Source of the DNA: Camarhynchus parvulus
Lineage: Eukaryota > Chordata > Aves > Passeriformes > Thraupidae
Assembly: GCF_901933205.1 (NCBI RefSeq)
Contig: NC_044576.1
Coordinates: 8,155,024 to 8,219,023, forward strand
Length of the DNA: 64,000 nucleotides
Reading direction: 5' to 3'
The position numbers and the translations under genes are program-made. Of the stretch, positions 1 to 19,487 are shown piece by piece. The notes beneath the pieces were generated by a model that was not told where the DNA came from, did no database searches, and worked only from the letters and a program-made list of their open reading frames with translations. The stretch's first letter is position 1. The number at the start of each line of letters is the position of its first letter.

Positions 1-3000
1 CAACTACTCCAATCATCTGCAGTGATCTGTGTGAGTGTGACTTGACTTGTCACTGGATCCTAGAAGTCCATTTTGCCTAGAGCTGATGCTGGCTCTTCTC
101 CAGCACTGCACATAAAGAAATCTGTTAAACAGATAGAAATAAGCTAAGCATCTCCTGATTGCCAGTCCAGGGTTTCTAACTATATTTCCAACCTTTCTTC
201 TCTCCAAAACTCCTCCAGGCAATAAAAGCATGTCACTTAGATTGCTGATTTTTTTTCATTAACTTATTTATAATTTACTTTTTCTTTCTCAATGTCCCAT
301 GTTTTCTGAATTGTTAGCACATTGTAAAAAAACATGATGGGCCTTACAGTATAAGTTATGATTCTGTTGCTTGAAATGTTTTCAAAACCACAAAATTGTG
401 TAATAAACTATTCCATTAACAGTGATAACAATGAAAACTAGTTTCTGAGCATTTGCATCTCAAAGCTGGATCCACTGGGGCCCCATAGTTTGTGATCCCT
501 GGATGAAGTTTCTCACAGCTGAGCATTTATGATTGCATATGAATTCATCTGACGTCTAACTAAGAGAGTCAAGTCAGAGGGCAGTCTTTCCTTTATATTT
601 ACAAGGGCTATTTACAGAACCTTCTTCACTACACCATTTTTCCATATTTTTAAAAACTTAATAACCTTAAGATATTTCCCAGTTTGCCCACCATGTTTGT
701 AATCTAACCATGAAAAGTATCAGACTGACAAAGAGACATTCTGAGCTTTTAACACATTAGAGTTTCTTTTAAGATGCAGGCCCAGGATTTCAAAGTCTGG
801 AGCTTTAATTTGTATGCTCAGATCCACGTTTAAACTGCTACATGACTGGGCAGATCTTCAGAACAGATCAAGGGAAGATTTGGCACAACAGCACATCTGT
901 GCAACATTGGCAGATTCAGTTTTAAGTCTGAAAAGGGATTCAGAGCAACTATGAGCAGTTGCTGTTCACCCTGCAAATCCAGAATAATCAGTCCTACTAA
1001 AAAATCTGGGTAATCCTAGATCCTTGATCCACACTCCATATTCCATCCAACAGTGAGAAGGAAATAAAAATGCAAAGAAAAGGTAAAAACATGTCAAGAG
1101 CATGTTTGGAGGAAAAAATACTCCTGTTTGGACTTCCTTTGAGTATTTCCTTTCTTTACTTTTAAATCACTTTGCCATTATGGCCTTTCTTTGAGAAGCT
1201 CAAAGGGTTAACATGTTAATTAAAGCAAGGTATTCTACTCCTTAAATTATTAATAAAAATAAAAAAATGCAGCTGGTGTTTAAAAGCACCTTGGTCCCAA
1301 CAGCAGGTTTTAGTCTCTTCACCTAAATCAAACATATCATAAAGTCGGCATGAAAATCATATTGTCTGAATCAAACACATCTGGCAACTGACACATGCTT
1401 TTACCTATAATGAAAATAACAAACTACCTATTACATATGCAGATGTACTTTAAATTGTTTGCTACGCTGATGTCTTCTGCAGCTCACATTCAGAAGCTAA
1501 AAATCCTAATGAAGATTAATGATTAAGATCGAGAAGGAAGAAATTGCTTTCTTCCTTTTCCATTGCTGTTCTAAGTACTGATAATGCTGCTGTTCTGTTT
1601 TGTGCTCAGATGACAAAGAGTAGCTTTTTAATTAAATTGAGTGGGCAACAGATAAGCTTGGCTTCTTGGTGCTGGCTTATAAAGCCTTTACTCGGGGTTA
1701 GTGGTACTTTGTACAATGACTGTTAGGATATCATTAAAGCCCATGAAATCCCAGTGTGGACCAAGGTCCTACACAACCCTTTATTAAGTTTTGATTTATC
1801 AGGAGTCCTGCATGTCAGCAGTCTCACAGCTGGGGTGGAGGAGCTGGATGAATTCAGATCTGTCAAAGGTCCAATGTGACGCTGGAAAACAGCTTCACAC
1901 CCTTCCCTTACCACAGGGAGCAAAGCAGAAGCTACCACTGTTGACAGAAGGAAGAGAAGAAAACAGAGGGACTCTGAAGAGGCACCTTGATTGCTAGAGC
2001 ATGTGCTGCATACCCCTGGGAAATCAAAACATAGGGCTCTTCATTAATACTGAAAGCACATATAGCATTCATCAGTTATTACTGACGTCGAAAGTGCATG
2101 CACTACATATGCATATTTCAAAGGCTGCAGGCACACATGCCTGTTTCTCAGAGGACCCAGACTGAGCACACTGTGTATGGTGCACTTCCAATCTCATCCT
2201 GATGTACAGGAAGGCAACCAGGAAGGGAGACCTCAGCCTTTGGCCTCTCCTTCTCCTCACCCTGAACACAAGTCTCTCTGAATACTGAATCTCATACTAG
2301 AAAGCACCAAAAAAGCACATCAAAAACCACTGGCTGCTCATTATATTGAGATTAATTAGTTTATTGGGCAGCCTAATTATATACCTTGAAATATGAGCTT
2401 GGAAATTGCATTATTGCCATATGTAAGAAACACAGTGTTTAACATCCACCCCATTCTGACTGATGGTTTTCTATTTTCTAGATAGACATGACTACTCATA
2501 AATCAATTAAATTAAATCAGTGGCACATTCTCTCAGGCTGGTTTTAATGGTTTAGAAGGCAAAACAACTTCAATGCCTGTGATTACATTTCTTGTAAAGC
2601 AACAAACTTTGTCAGCTGTATCAAAACAGCTTTTCTGAGGCAATGCCATTCTCTCCCTCATCTCCAGATGAGTCTGGAAACACTCCTGTATTATACTATA
2701 AAGGAGCACACATGCAGAAGAAGAGAACATTGCTCAGCAAGGCAGATGAGCCCAGGAAATGGAAAGAAAACATGCAACCCTTCTCTTAGCAACAGAGTAT
2801 TCCAGAAAAGTTGTTTTTTCTCTCCAGAAAATATTTTGCAAAGTAAGAACTGAGAGTATAGCACTCATGGTAATAAACAGTAGTATCTTACTTCCCAAGG
2901 AAAATAAATTCCTTTCTCCCCTAAACAACCATGACCTGCATTGATTAAAATTGTTTTGCTAGGCTTTTATTTTTCAGTTTGGTTTGTGGGTTTGTTTGTT

Positions 3001-4372
3001 TTGGGTTTGTTTTTACATCATCAGGAATACTTTCTAAATCTCCTTAGAAAGATATTCAATTTTTAAAGCCTTTCTTTAAATGGCAAGTTTACAGATTTCC
3101 ACTTCATGGCAAGATGGTCGATAAATATTTTAGAATGTATTGGAACAACTTTTTTTTTCAGTAGATGAAATATCATCCTATACATCAGTGAAGGTGCTAA
3201 GAGTGTCTGGTGTGAGAATGAATGCTCTTCTATCATGGAGATGTTAATGAGGGGAGTGGCTATTTTAGATCTGATAGATTTAAATGGAAATGTCAAAGAG
3301 AAAAGCATCCAGATTAAAAATGTTTGCAAGATGTTGGAGTTTAATATCCTGAGGCAGAAGAAAAACCCAAACAAGATAAACAATGTAAAAATACTATATT
3401 TCAAAAGATCAGATTCAACAAACATCAAGAACTAGAGAAGAAAATCTCTTGGGGTGTTGCTTTAAAGGATAAAGGATACAGAAGGGCTGGCAATTCCTGA
3501 AAGATACCGTATCAAAGACACATATACAAACTATCTTAACATGAGGGACTATTAAAGAAATTACAAGAAACTGCAAGGGCTTCTGCAAGAGCTCTTTCAG
3601 GACCTAGAAAACCAAAATAATTCTCTTTAAATTTTAAAGAGTAGTGCAGCCATTGGACTAGCTAACCATACATACTATAAATGTATGGGAATTGTGCAAA
3701 TGCACAAGATAAAAAGAATAAAGAAGCAAACATAAATCCTTCTCACAACACCAATAAATTTAGTTTGCATGATTTGTCACTGCAGAAAGCTATTTGTGTC
3801 AGCCCTTGACTGAAGTTCCAGTGTCCAGAGCAGAAGATGGGAAAATTACCTTTGCTGTTAGATGGGTGAGAAAATCTAACACTGAACAATCATGGCACAA
3901 ACATGACAGAACCACTGTTCATATGGCAATGTTGGCGAGGAATTGTGCAAGGTGAGAAGACAGGTTTTTTACATAAACAAATGAAGCAGTTCCCAAAATA
4001 TTTCAGGAGATTAGCAGAGTTGGAAGCCTATTCATGCCCTGTCTGAAGTGACAGTAATTAAAAAAATAGGTACAACTTCTCCTTCTTATAAGTGAGAACA
4101 GTGACCTTCAATTTAATCTCATGGTTTTGCAGGAATGAACTTACTGTGATTAAGTGTTTACTAACTATTGGTAGTTTTGTGAATACAATTTATTTCTTCT
4201 GGCTTCAGGAATGCTCTCAGAGAGACTTTCTGGCAATTTGGAAAGCTATGCAGTAATATTCACTATATTATCCTCTAACTGAACCTGCATGGCTTTTATA
4301 ATAGGGCCCACTGTTACACAGATGGTTCTGACCAGTACAGATAAATGATATAAAATACATGTTATTTTACAG

Positions 4373-4394
4373 GGTTTTGGTTTGGTTTGGTTTG
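4373..4394. repeat. GGTTT simple repeat
   Basis: GGTTTTGG then repeated TTTGG units; short and imperfect. Confidence 0.8.
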
Positions 4395-6364
4395 CAGGCA
4401 GCTGCTTCACCTCACAATGTCATTAAGAGATCTGCCTCAAAATGTGGAAAAAACCCCCCACTGGCCAACCTCTTTAATGGTTGAGACACAGGATTATTTC
4501 CAAAAGAGAATTCTCTATGGAGTTTTTCTTCTTCCTCTGTTTTTGTGTTTAGAGATGATGGATTGAGCTGTTAGGAGTTGTCTGAAGCTTTAAGGCCCTT
4601 TCTGTTTGATTTGCTATAGTAATAATTATTTTGCTTTTTTAATATCCTGCTATATTAGATGCTATTAGCAGTTCATATAAGACATTAAATCAGCTTCTTT
4701 AGAGAAAAAATAATAGAAATCTAAGTATCCTATTGAGCAAAAATCTTCTATTACTGTGTTATGTATTGTTTATCCCTTAGGAGTCACATAGAAAATACAA
4801 CCTGACAAAATAAGTCATAGGTGCTATCCATGTAATAAAAAGAAACCTCATCCTACAACAAGGAAGGTGTAAGTCAGGGGCCAGAGGGATTGAATGCATG
4901 CAGAAAGCAAACAGCTCCTCTGTGGACAGCAGGGGAATAACCTATATTAATGTGAGACAATCTGACCCAAAAGGTGACTCTGTCTGAGCCAAGGAGTACC
5001 AAATATCAGATTTAAACCAATCCTTGTACATTTTGATGGGCTGTCCTGAGGGCTGCTACTCTTGTGAGATTTTTCTCCTTTCAAAGCAAAAGAAAAAAAT
5101 AATAAAGATTTTATTACCTGCACAGATGGTAGATTTTGCTAATGTTATATCCAAACCATTTTCTTCTCTAAACTGTGCATGCATCTGAATTTTAATGCCT
5201 CAACCCACCTCAGCCACAGAACTTCTCAGTAACCAGAACAAATGAAGAGATGCTATGATACAGGTCTCTCAAAAGTCAAGTTGGAGAGGTGTGGAATCAC
5301 AAATCTCTTGGTTTGCCATTGATCTCCAATCTACACCACATTTTGTTATGGCAACTGGAGAGATGGAATGCAAGCTTGATTTTCAGCTGTGCATTCAGAA
5401 AAATGTCCCTGGGAAATATTTGCACTTAGATGCTTGCCTGCTTGTTCAATTAGAGGAGCAATTAGGATCCATTTTAAACCGTGTTTGAGCGGCATATGCC
5501 AACATTCAGAAAGCTTTTCAAAAGGCTCCAGACTCTGTGGCTTTCCAGGCAGCACCCACTGGGCAGCACCATCAATAGGAGTGAAATGAAAAGACAAACA
5601 ATGGGAGCTGGAGCACTGGCAGCAGCCCAGAGCCTTGTCCTGAGCAGAGCCTGAAGGCAAATGCTGGCAAGCTCTGCCCCTGAGCACTGCTGCCCTGCTG
5701 CACAGAGCTTTTCCCAGGAAATGCACAGAGAGGGAATGTTCTGGAAAGGAAAAAAAGTTTTGAGTTCTTGCATCTTTCTTATACACTTTTTTAGCCTTTG
5801 TTTTTATGGAAGGACTTAATGAAGTTATTTAATGATTGAAGCTTTTCCTCACAGGCCTTTAATGATAATCACAATAATTATTTTTTATCATGCTCATTCC
5901 TACATGCCTCCTGCCAACATGCCTGAGGTGCTGCACAGACATTGCAAAACACAGTACAAATTAAACATAACAAAAGAAAATCCAATGAAATATTTAAAAA
6001 GACACATCTGATATTAACAAGAGAAAGGCTGTTCTCAAACTTGAGGAATTTCAAGATAAAATTGCTGTGAATACTTAGGGATTCTGGTGAGGTTCTTGCC
6101 ACCAACCCTATCAAATCCACTTAACTACAATGGATGAAATGTTTGTTCTTTTCCCTCTGGCTGGCATCTTCCAAGTACTCTTCTCATTTTATTATAAAAT
6201 ATTTTGAGATTGCTTCTGCTTTGTATGCAACCCAGAAAATATATCTTTTTTTGATACCTGCAGTGCTACAGTAATATGGTCATTTATGGCCATCATCTTT
6301 AAAACAGCTAAACTGACAATATGCCATTTAAGAAAATATTACTCCATACAAATATTACTACTGT

Positions 6365-6500
6365 GTTATACAGAAAGAGAAACAAGACAGAGAGGAGGCT
6401 AAGCTTGCCAAGATCAAACAAAGCTTGTGGTAGAAAAAGAATTTGCACCCAAGTCTTCCTAGTGCTGGCCTATCACCCCAACTAAGCTGCTCTAAATCTT
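6365..6500 (+). mobile_element. Probable ancient MIR-type SINE fragment
   Basis: The order of words resembles the core and 3' part of MIR/CORE-SINEs: TATACAGAAAGAGAAACAAG, ACAGAGAGGAGGCTAAGCTT, GCCAAGATCAAACAAAGC, AATTTGCACCCAAGTCTTCC and a terminal CCCCAACTAAGCTGC. Divergence is high, as expected for an element predating birds. It could be chance similarity. Confidence 0.5.
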
Positions 6501-7560
6501 CAGCTGTCACCAAAACACAAGAAATAGGGAGATTAAAATACAAATAAGTAAATCTGAAATCATGAAACAACAGCTGAGATCTTAAAGCAGATAAATTATG
6601 CATTTGTACACAGTTCATGAATGCATATAGTACGGATGCCTCCCAAGGCATCCATAGCATGTACAAATTCAAGGATTAATTTGATAAAAAATTTAAACTC
6701 TTTTGCATTTGAAAATAGAATACCTTTTTCATGTCCTATTTTTCTTGCATGATTCTTAGCCTCTTGTCAGACAAGCTTTCCTAAACCTGAGTTTCAGAAT
6801 ATCTGTGCAGCTATTGAACTGCGTGTAGTCTGCTTGTTAACAAGAAATGAAGCTGGAATGTAAGTCACTGCTAATTAAACTCATAATTACAAATGGAAGG
6901 TCAGACAGCAGATCCAAGAGCTGTTTGAAAATGTAATAAGACAAAAGAAAGAACAAACCCGCATGTAATAATTCTGCCTTACTTGGTAGACTGACCCATT
7001 AGAAGACTCCTCAGCTGCACACAGTACTGCAGGCAAATATTAGAATAGTAAATGCAAATCATTTAGGTTTAAACTTAAACAAGTTTGTTGAGGATTAGCA
7101 CAGGTTCTAAACATTACCTAGATTTCTTATTAAAAACAAAAATTGAGAATTGATTATTTACAAAGTTAGAACATGGATCACAGCTTCCTAACCTGAACTC
7201 CAAAATAGTTGGCACCAGTAGTTGTCTTCCCTTTTTCATACTGAACTAGATAACATCTCTCTCCTCTGGCCATAAGGGGTCAGGAAATCTGCTTGATGTG
7301 TCACTGCCCTGCCTGTGGATGTCCATACACACAGAAATCCTGAGGTAACCACAACATTGCCTTTGTTCCCTGGCTGGGAGGTGGGGCACAGAGAAGATAG
7401 AAATGCAGGACGTAATTTGAACAAAGGGATTGAGAAGCAGCATTAAAAGATCAATGGGGAGCAGAAGCACCAACCACTAGCAACTGAAAAATTGAGGGCA
7501 GCCAAGGAAGGTACACCAAATTTCTTGTCAGCTTTGACCTTCTGAGGGGATAGCGGATGT

Positions 7561-7607
7561 CACGTGCGTCTCAAACTCCATGTTTGGACCCACCCCACCA
7601 CCACGTG
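7561..7607. promoter_or_regulatory. Pair of CACGTG E-boxes, possible intronic regulatory site
   Basis: GTCACGTGCG at 7561-7566 and CCACGTGACA at 7602-7607 place two palindromic bHLH-type E-boxes 41 bases apart in an intron that is otherwise CpG-poor. Binding is not shown by sequence alone. Confidence 0.2.
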
Positions 7608-9799
7608 ACACCAGGATGAATGATGGGCACACAGGACACATGAGGAGCAAGGAAGCACTTGCTGTCACTCCAGACCAGAAAGGCAGTGCCTCTTCTTGTT
7701 AGCACACTTGAGATGAAGCCCTTGACATTTCGAGAAAATCCAAAGAGAAGAATAGTTTTTCTTTCCAAGTTAAGCCTGGGATCTAGACACCTGGACAAAA
7801 AATTCTATTCAGGATTTACAAAGTAACTGTCAGGAAACAAATACAGGTGGCAGATCAAAGCTGCTTTCTGCCATTCCTCCTACACTGGATATTTCACCTT
7901 TCTATGAGCCACAGGAAGCCTCTGAAACTCACAGCAGGGTGGAATAGCCTTGTGAGACTTGCCGATGCCAGATATAAAAACCAAAAAACAGTATTCCCTT
8001 ATCAGCAGGCTTTCATCTGACACGATAATTCTAAAAGTCTGCCTTCCAACAGTTCAACTTCACTTCAGTGAATGTCTCACCAAGCCCATTCTAATAAATA
8101 TTGTTTATGATTTCTATGACACACTTGTGTTGCTGTGAAATTGTGGAGGCAGTGATCACTGGGTTGATTGACACCTAGTTATTCAATCAAACATACTTCT
8201 ATTTCACTAGTCACAGACCACACATGCCAATTTGATATTGAAACAATTTCTATTAGGCATTTTAGAGAGGGCTTCAGAAGAAAATCAGTCTTGTAATGAA
8301 AATCTTAACTATGCTGAAGCTACTGCAGCATCATAATACTTATTACTCTCCTGCTGGCAATTTGGAGTCAGCAGCACTGAACACCAGAGGACTTCTCTAT
8401 GGAGGGAGAGATAACAGCAGACATTTACTGAAAGGATGGGGGTTGTTTTCTCTTAACAATGGAAGTGTACACAGATAGATTTGGTAGTTCTCAGCTGGTG
8501 AGCAAATATTCAGCTCTAGCTCATTGTAGCTCTTTGGGTGGGAAAAATTGATTTCACTGAAGTATTCCTTTCTGGGTTCATGAAAGGCAGAATGCAGGCA
8601 AGCTGAGTGGCAGAGTTAGGCAAAAACATTCGCTGCACATCATATGATGTGAAGCCAGCTAGAACGGGGAGCTGAGGCGCAAGGCCACGATTAATTCATG
8701 AAAGGCAGTCATTTACTTTCTCAGAAAAAAATACTTGTTCTAAATCTGACAAATTATTTTATAAGCTGTTTCGCCTAAAGAGTGGGGACATGGAAATCAT
8801 AGCTCAGAGATGGACAAAGGTCAACACAAGTTTCCAGAGAAACTATTTCTTTGCCCCACCTCCTCTCGCCAAGGCACTTCAGGAATGATTTGGGAACCTA
8901 AACCACAGCGTCCAGGACCACTTTTGACATCAGGCAATATGAACTCTCCACATTGTGGCTGAAAACACCCACTAGAGATCCTTGCCCCTACAGCCAAGTA
9001 GGTGGAACACAGGCATTGAAACTTCTGGCAACTTAAATTTCCTTTTGGCATTTACTTTCTGGCACCTGAAATACACTGCTGATGTTTTCTTAATTCTACA
9101 TCCTCAACTTGTATTAGGGGATGTGATAAAGGGACCTGGGAAGTGGCAGCTACCATTAGATATAGAAAGGCATTTAATTACTATTCTCCAGCTATCATCT
9201 CTAGCAGTAGAAGGGTGCCTGAGTTTAATACTTGTGAAACAATTCTGAGCAGGTCCTTTACCCAAAAAAACTTATCTCCTCAAGATTCTTAGCAATGTCC
9301 TTTCATTTTAATAAGAAGGGGATTTAAAATCCCTTGTAAATGTTGTAACAGCTCATACTCAAAGGCTTCCTCTAAAAATCCATAGTTCTGCTCTTAAACC
9401 TCTTTTTTTCTGGAGATTCCTCATGTAATTACACTGCAACTTTTGTCCTTCTCTGAACTTTGCTGAGTTTTGGAAAGTACTGATTAGACCAAACAGAAAA
9501 TTTCTTCTGCAGTGAAAGAAATAGAACCTTCAGACATTTTTAAGAATATCATTAGTCAAGCTTTCAGGATAGCTATTTGTGTCCTGCTTTTCAAGAGCAA
9601 TTTATTCACTGAGCTTAACCTTCTTTCCAGTACATCGAGGCATCATACATGGATAGTTTTATTCTACATAGTTTCTCATGGTATTTCCAGAAATTACTTG
9701 GAGTATTTATTTGTGTTACTGCTGAGACCCATTTATTATGGCCAAACTAACAGAAAGTGAATTTAAAACCAAAGCCTGTTAAGGTTTTGGCCTGGTATA

Positions 9800-9822
9800 A
9801 TGATGATGATGATGTTGATGAT
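9800..9822. repeat. ATG trinucleotide microsatellite
   Basis: About eight ATG units with one interrupting TTG. Confidence 0.9.
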
Positions 9823-10585
9823 ATATCCACACAAAGCATTACATTATCTGCAAATGAACATTGGCAACCTAAAAATCGGAAATTCTGTTGAACTCATGTT
9901 TAGAAGAAATTGACTTATGTTCTTCTGTGCAGAAACCACAAGTGCCAGCCTCACCTCAGTGACAATTCTTCTGTTTCAGGAAGAGAACACAAACATTCAG
10001 TGCCAGTCTTCCCAATGCAATCCCAAATAAGAGCAGCAGCTTAACTGTGCCAGCCTCTAACACCTGAAATTCTTGGCTCAGCACTTTCTAGAAGAAGAGC
10101 CTGTGCTGCGCTGCTACTGCTCCACTCCATCACTACCACATCAAACATGAGATATCAGGCTCTAACCTTGTCAGCACTGAGTGTGAAATTTCAATGGCCC
10201 TCCCAGTACTTCACACCAGCGTGAAGGTGGAAATTCTGTCCACATTTTGTGAGAAAAAAAATGAAAAGCTTCAACCTTTAAATTTGCAGGAAAAAACCCC
10301 CAAGTTACACACACACACAAATTACAACCAAACAACCAGCAGGACATGAGAGACCTCTCTTCTGGAAAAATACAGAACTAAAGTGCCATTGTCCCCTCCA
10401 TCAGAACTGCTTGAGGGCTGTTGGAGTGAAGGCGAAGAGGGCGAGAGGAGAGAAAAACAGCCACTGCAAATAAGCAGAGTATTTTATTAGAGAGTTATCT
10501 CCTTCTTGCAAGAATGAGCACTGAAATGGATAATACCTTCCTGTGAAATCCAGGTTTCCAGCTTCGTGTTAAGAAGAGGCTCTTA

Positions 10586-15283
<4,698 letters not shown>

Positions 15284-15385
15284 CAAGACAGTCACCACTT
15301 TGAGTGTCACTCCCTGTAGGTCATTGCCCAGACGCCGCTCTTGGAGGCTGCCGTTCAGGCCTTTCTCAGAGTCCCACGTCGCCAG
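15284..15385 (-). CDS. GRID1: GRID1 exon: linker between amino-terminal and ligand-binding domains (34 codons)
   Basis: This 102-base exon, phase 0 at both ends, begins [17 protein letters not shown] and ends [12 protein letters not shown]. The acceptor TTTCTGTTCCAG is strong and the donor is TTG followed by GTATGA. It covers the flexible linker joining the amino-terminal domain to the S1 lobe and the first beta strand of S1 (TLKVVTVL). An N-glycosylation sequon, NGS, is visible. The middle stretch ([10 protein letters not shown]) is where it differs most from the mammalian protein as I recall it, as expected for a linker. The exon is preceded by the 38.6 kb intron and followed by one of 723 bp. 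Confidence 0.95.
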
Positions 15386-18300
15386 CTGGAACAGAAAGCA
15401 CCAGGAGTCTGAAGCACTGCCAGGCAGGGATCCTTCAGCATTTACAAAATGTTTAACAGCAGCTTGATCAAATCCAGAACTGATAGCGGGAGGCTGAGAG
15501 GTGTGTGGCTTTCATTGATGTAGAATCAGAATGAGTGTGTGTCAGAGGACAGACATAAACACGTGCCTTGCCTGAATGTATTCATTGATGGGTGCAATAT
15601 AAATGCTCTGTTATCTGTGCTATTTAGCATATCATTTCACTTAGTTCACTCTGACATTACATTTCTCCTCAGTAAGTTTATATTGTCTGAGGGTCCTCAG
15701 GATTACCTGTGGTTGCACTATCCCAGATCTCCCTCTCTGCTCAGATCCCTTATTTTCAAATACCCTATGTTTATCAAAGACCAGCCTTTTTTTCCACAGT
15801 GTTTTAGCTCACCTACAGTCATAAATTCTTGACACAGGTTCTATGGTGTCAAACTGTCTCAACTCCCATTTTCTTCAGCTCCTGTCTCAAGTCCTGTTTT
15901 CTCTGTTCTTGTCCTACTTCTACCTGATTTCTAAAACAATTACAGCCTCTTGAGCTCCCAGGCTCCTGATGAACAAGTATCTCATATCTACCAGATGTAC
16001 CACATGCACGTTTTCAGGATATCTCCCTGGAAAATTACATCTAAATATTTTATTTTTCAATTAAATGTATCATTTTAAAAATTAATTTTACTGCATTTTC
16101 TGAAGAGAAATACAGTCCAATTCAATAGAACAGATTCAACAAAAAGTCAATTTTTAGTGACCTTTGGATTATTCAAACAAAGTATGTTCCTGAGCAGCAG
16201 CAGCAGACTCCTTTTGCCTTCAAACAGAATCCACAGTGTCATTTTGTTCAGAAGAGACATAAATAGTATCAAGTAGAAACTGTTTTCTTCTCTTTTTTTT
16301 TCTAGCTGTATTCTTAAACACCAATACTATGCTCACATATTTGGAAGCAGTGTTGTTAGCTGAAGGCATGCCCTGTAGAAATTAAACACAGTCCAAGATC
16401 TGTGAAATATGGATTCCTCCTGCCAGAAGCTAATTTTCATGTAACAAGTCAAAATCTTCTTGGAAAGAACTTATTTCACTGAAAATGCCTATGGCTAGAT
16501 GTCTTACATGATTTATTTCTATGACTTCAGTTTTATCCTAAAGCCTCACAAATCAAATCAACAAATAAAATGTGATGGAAGAGATCTGTATAGTTTTATT
16601 TCTGGTTTGTTGCATTAAACTGATAAACAGGGAACTAGAAAAGAACAAGACATTCAGTGAATATTCAGCAACTATCACAACTGATGAAAATTATTCCAGT
16701 CACTATATCATGAAAGCTGAGATGCAGGAAAGGAAAGACTTAAGGTAAACCTCCTTTTATCCAGATGACCTGGAGGATGGAGGAGGAGAATGTTTGAATA
16801 ATTTTCAGCTTTCTAATGACACTCCTGGAAGCTAAAACATCTCAGATTGAACACTCTCCTCCTGCGATGGCAGTTTGGAGTGACAGAGGAGTGTCTGCAC
16901 ATCAAGTGTCTGCAGCAACACAGGCAGATAAATAACTGTAGCCATGGTATCTTTTGAATTTGAATTTAGATGCTTGCTCTGAAATATTTCCAGATGTTCC
17001 TCAGCCCTTGCTACTGCCAAAGCAAATGGACATATCTTTCCTTTGACATAAATCAAAATGGTTCAACAGACTTCAAAGATGAGTGTAGGTGTGTATAGCA
17101 TCTATTGTGTCTCAAATCTTTAAATAAATCTTACTGTTTAAACCTTCTTTATTTGTCCTAGGCATATGATCAAGTTTTTTGACAAAATGGCTTGCAAAAT
17201 CTACAGGTGATGATTTAATATTCATTAAATATGGGAAATGTAACACACTCAAGTTATAACTTCATCACTGGTGGACTGACACATCAATTTTTTCTCCTAC
17301 ACATGCACCTTTCAAAATCTGATTTCATAAAAGGGCCTTAGACTTCTCAAATACTCTGTTTCATACTCTGCACTACCTCAAAGAGTTCTAAAAAATACTG
17401 GAAATAAGACCGTGCAAACCCATGATTTTTTTTTTTTCAAAAGAAGACAAAGATCCTTACTCTATGCATCAGGGGTAAGTGCAAGGAGAAGGAGCATATT
17501 TTGCTTCAGAACAGTACTCTAGAGTACAAACTTTTCAGCCTCTTAAAAGCAAACTATAGACATAAAAATCATAAATGGAACATATGGAAAACAATTTCCA
17601 GAAGGGATTTTCCCTGTGTATCCTTGTGCTTTAGAACACTTCATTTGTTAAGAACTGTGCCAATTTTATCTTCCATTTCTTGCAGACAGAATTTTGTTTA
17701 TAGGACTGATGTATTTACAGATATGTATATCAATTTGTGACAGCTGACCTGTCAAGATCAGTGCCTGAGAAACTAATTTCCAGCATGGTTACACACCATG
17801 AGTACTGCTGTTAAGGCCATTAGGGTCTCATTCTTTGTAGAAATACGTACAAATTTCCTACCAGAAGTCTGGAGCCAAAGGCTATAGCACAGCCATCAGC
17901 TGATAGGAGATAAAGGGCTTTTATATCTGATTATAAGAAACAACTGCTTGCAGAATCAGCACTTGCAGGATGTGTTTTAAAAAAAATCAATGGTCTCTTA
18001 AACATGTATTTAATGGCAGTCTGGGTGGGATTTTTTGATTCTCAAGTTACCTTGTTATGTGAGTTCAAGCTTTGAAATCAGCTACTTTATGAAAGATTTT
18101 CAACTTAAAGCTTCCTAGCTTTTCTTTCTGAAACAGCCCTGTTGCTCAGAATTGTCCAGTTCTAGCCATACAGCAGAAGCTAAACCATCCAGTAAAAGCT
18201 ATCCAGAGGAAACAAATGTAGAATTCAGACAAAAAGGTAATTTGTTGGGAAATTCTGACTCAAAACATGCTTCCAATTTTAGTCAATATTTACTGCATTT

Positions 18301-19471
18301 TCAACTAGAACTGCGAGGAACGGTTTGGAGAGAGAAAAGAACAATTTTAACATTGTTTTCACCCTCCACAAGCAACGCAGGATGAAACAAAGACACTTAC
18401 TCAAAACACAAGCAAAGCAAATGTCTGTCACAGGCCCAACCAAATGGAGATGCAAATTATCTCAAACTCCTAGTAAATACAGTTGAAAACAGACATTAGC
18501 AAATAAAGTGTTCAGTGTGTCTATCACAGTATTGAACATGATTATCTACACTATTTTTGTTTATGATGCAGTAGTTACTGTCCAAATAATGCATGTCACT
18601 GCTATCTAACACAATTTTAAGTATGCCACCATGCTAAACATGGTCTACTTTTCAGGAAAAACATGATTCACATAAGAAATAAAAAAGATAATTGTCAGGA
18701 GATGCCTATTAATGTTTGAAATGGCTACAATTTATCCAGAGTATACATCTTCTATTTTACCAAAACCCAAAAACTTCAGTTGGGCGACTTTGTTGTAGCT
18801 AAGGTTACACAATTCAAAGAAAGTAAGTTTGGGAACCCCTTACTTGAAATCCAAAAAACTTCTAAGAAACAGGAAAGTGAAAAGAGTGCAAGGCAGGCAG
18901 TTCTCACACCACAAGACAGACACCCCCATATCAACCAGAGCACATTTTCTGTGAACAAAAAAGCTGTTCTGTCCATGGAGTTAAATGAATTAATCTATGC
19001 CACTAACAATCTAAAAATGCTTTTAGATTAAAGTTAGACTCAAACAGGTTTCATTTCAATGACAACTTGTTTCTTAACCTTGAAGTCAACAGTTTATGTC
19101 AAGTATGATGTCCTTCTACCACGTATGTGTATTTTACACATTGGTGCCTCATTCCCTTTGCAAGCCTTGCAATACAGCAAAAAGCAAATTTTAAGTGACC
19201 CTAATAATAAAACAACACATAAACAAGAAAATTAATGTTTACAGGAGACAAATATGAAATAAGGGAGTGAGCCATTAAATAAATGGAGTAAATTGGACAC
19301 TTCTCTGTTACAGTTCTAAGGAATAAAAGGAGTTTCACTTAAATCCTAAAACAAATTTAAGTCCACTTAAAACATTAAAGTTCACAATTCCTTTTCAAAT
19401 TAAGTATAGCAGTAATCTATAGAATTTTCTGCCATTCACAACAAGGTAGTAGTAGGACTCACAGTTTGAAT

Positions 19472-19487
19472 TAGTAGTAGTAGTAGT
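19472..19487. repeat. TAG trinucleotide microsatellite
   Basis: Five TAG units, with a second short AGT run at 19446-19455. Confidence 0.9.

Noticed and set aside
3063..3428. 121-codon minus-strand open frame with Phe/Leu-rich segments
   Set aside because: Hydrophobic look comes from A/T-rich codons; no family, and no conserved exon boundaries.
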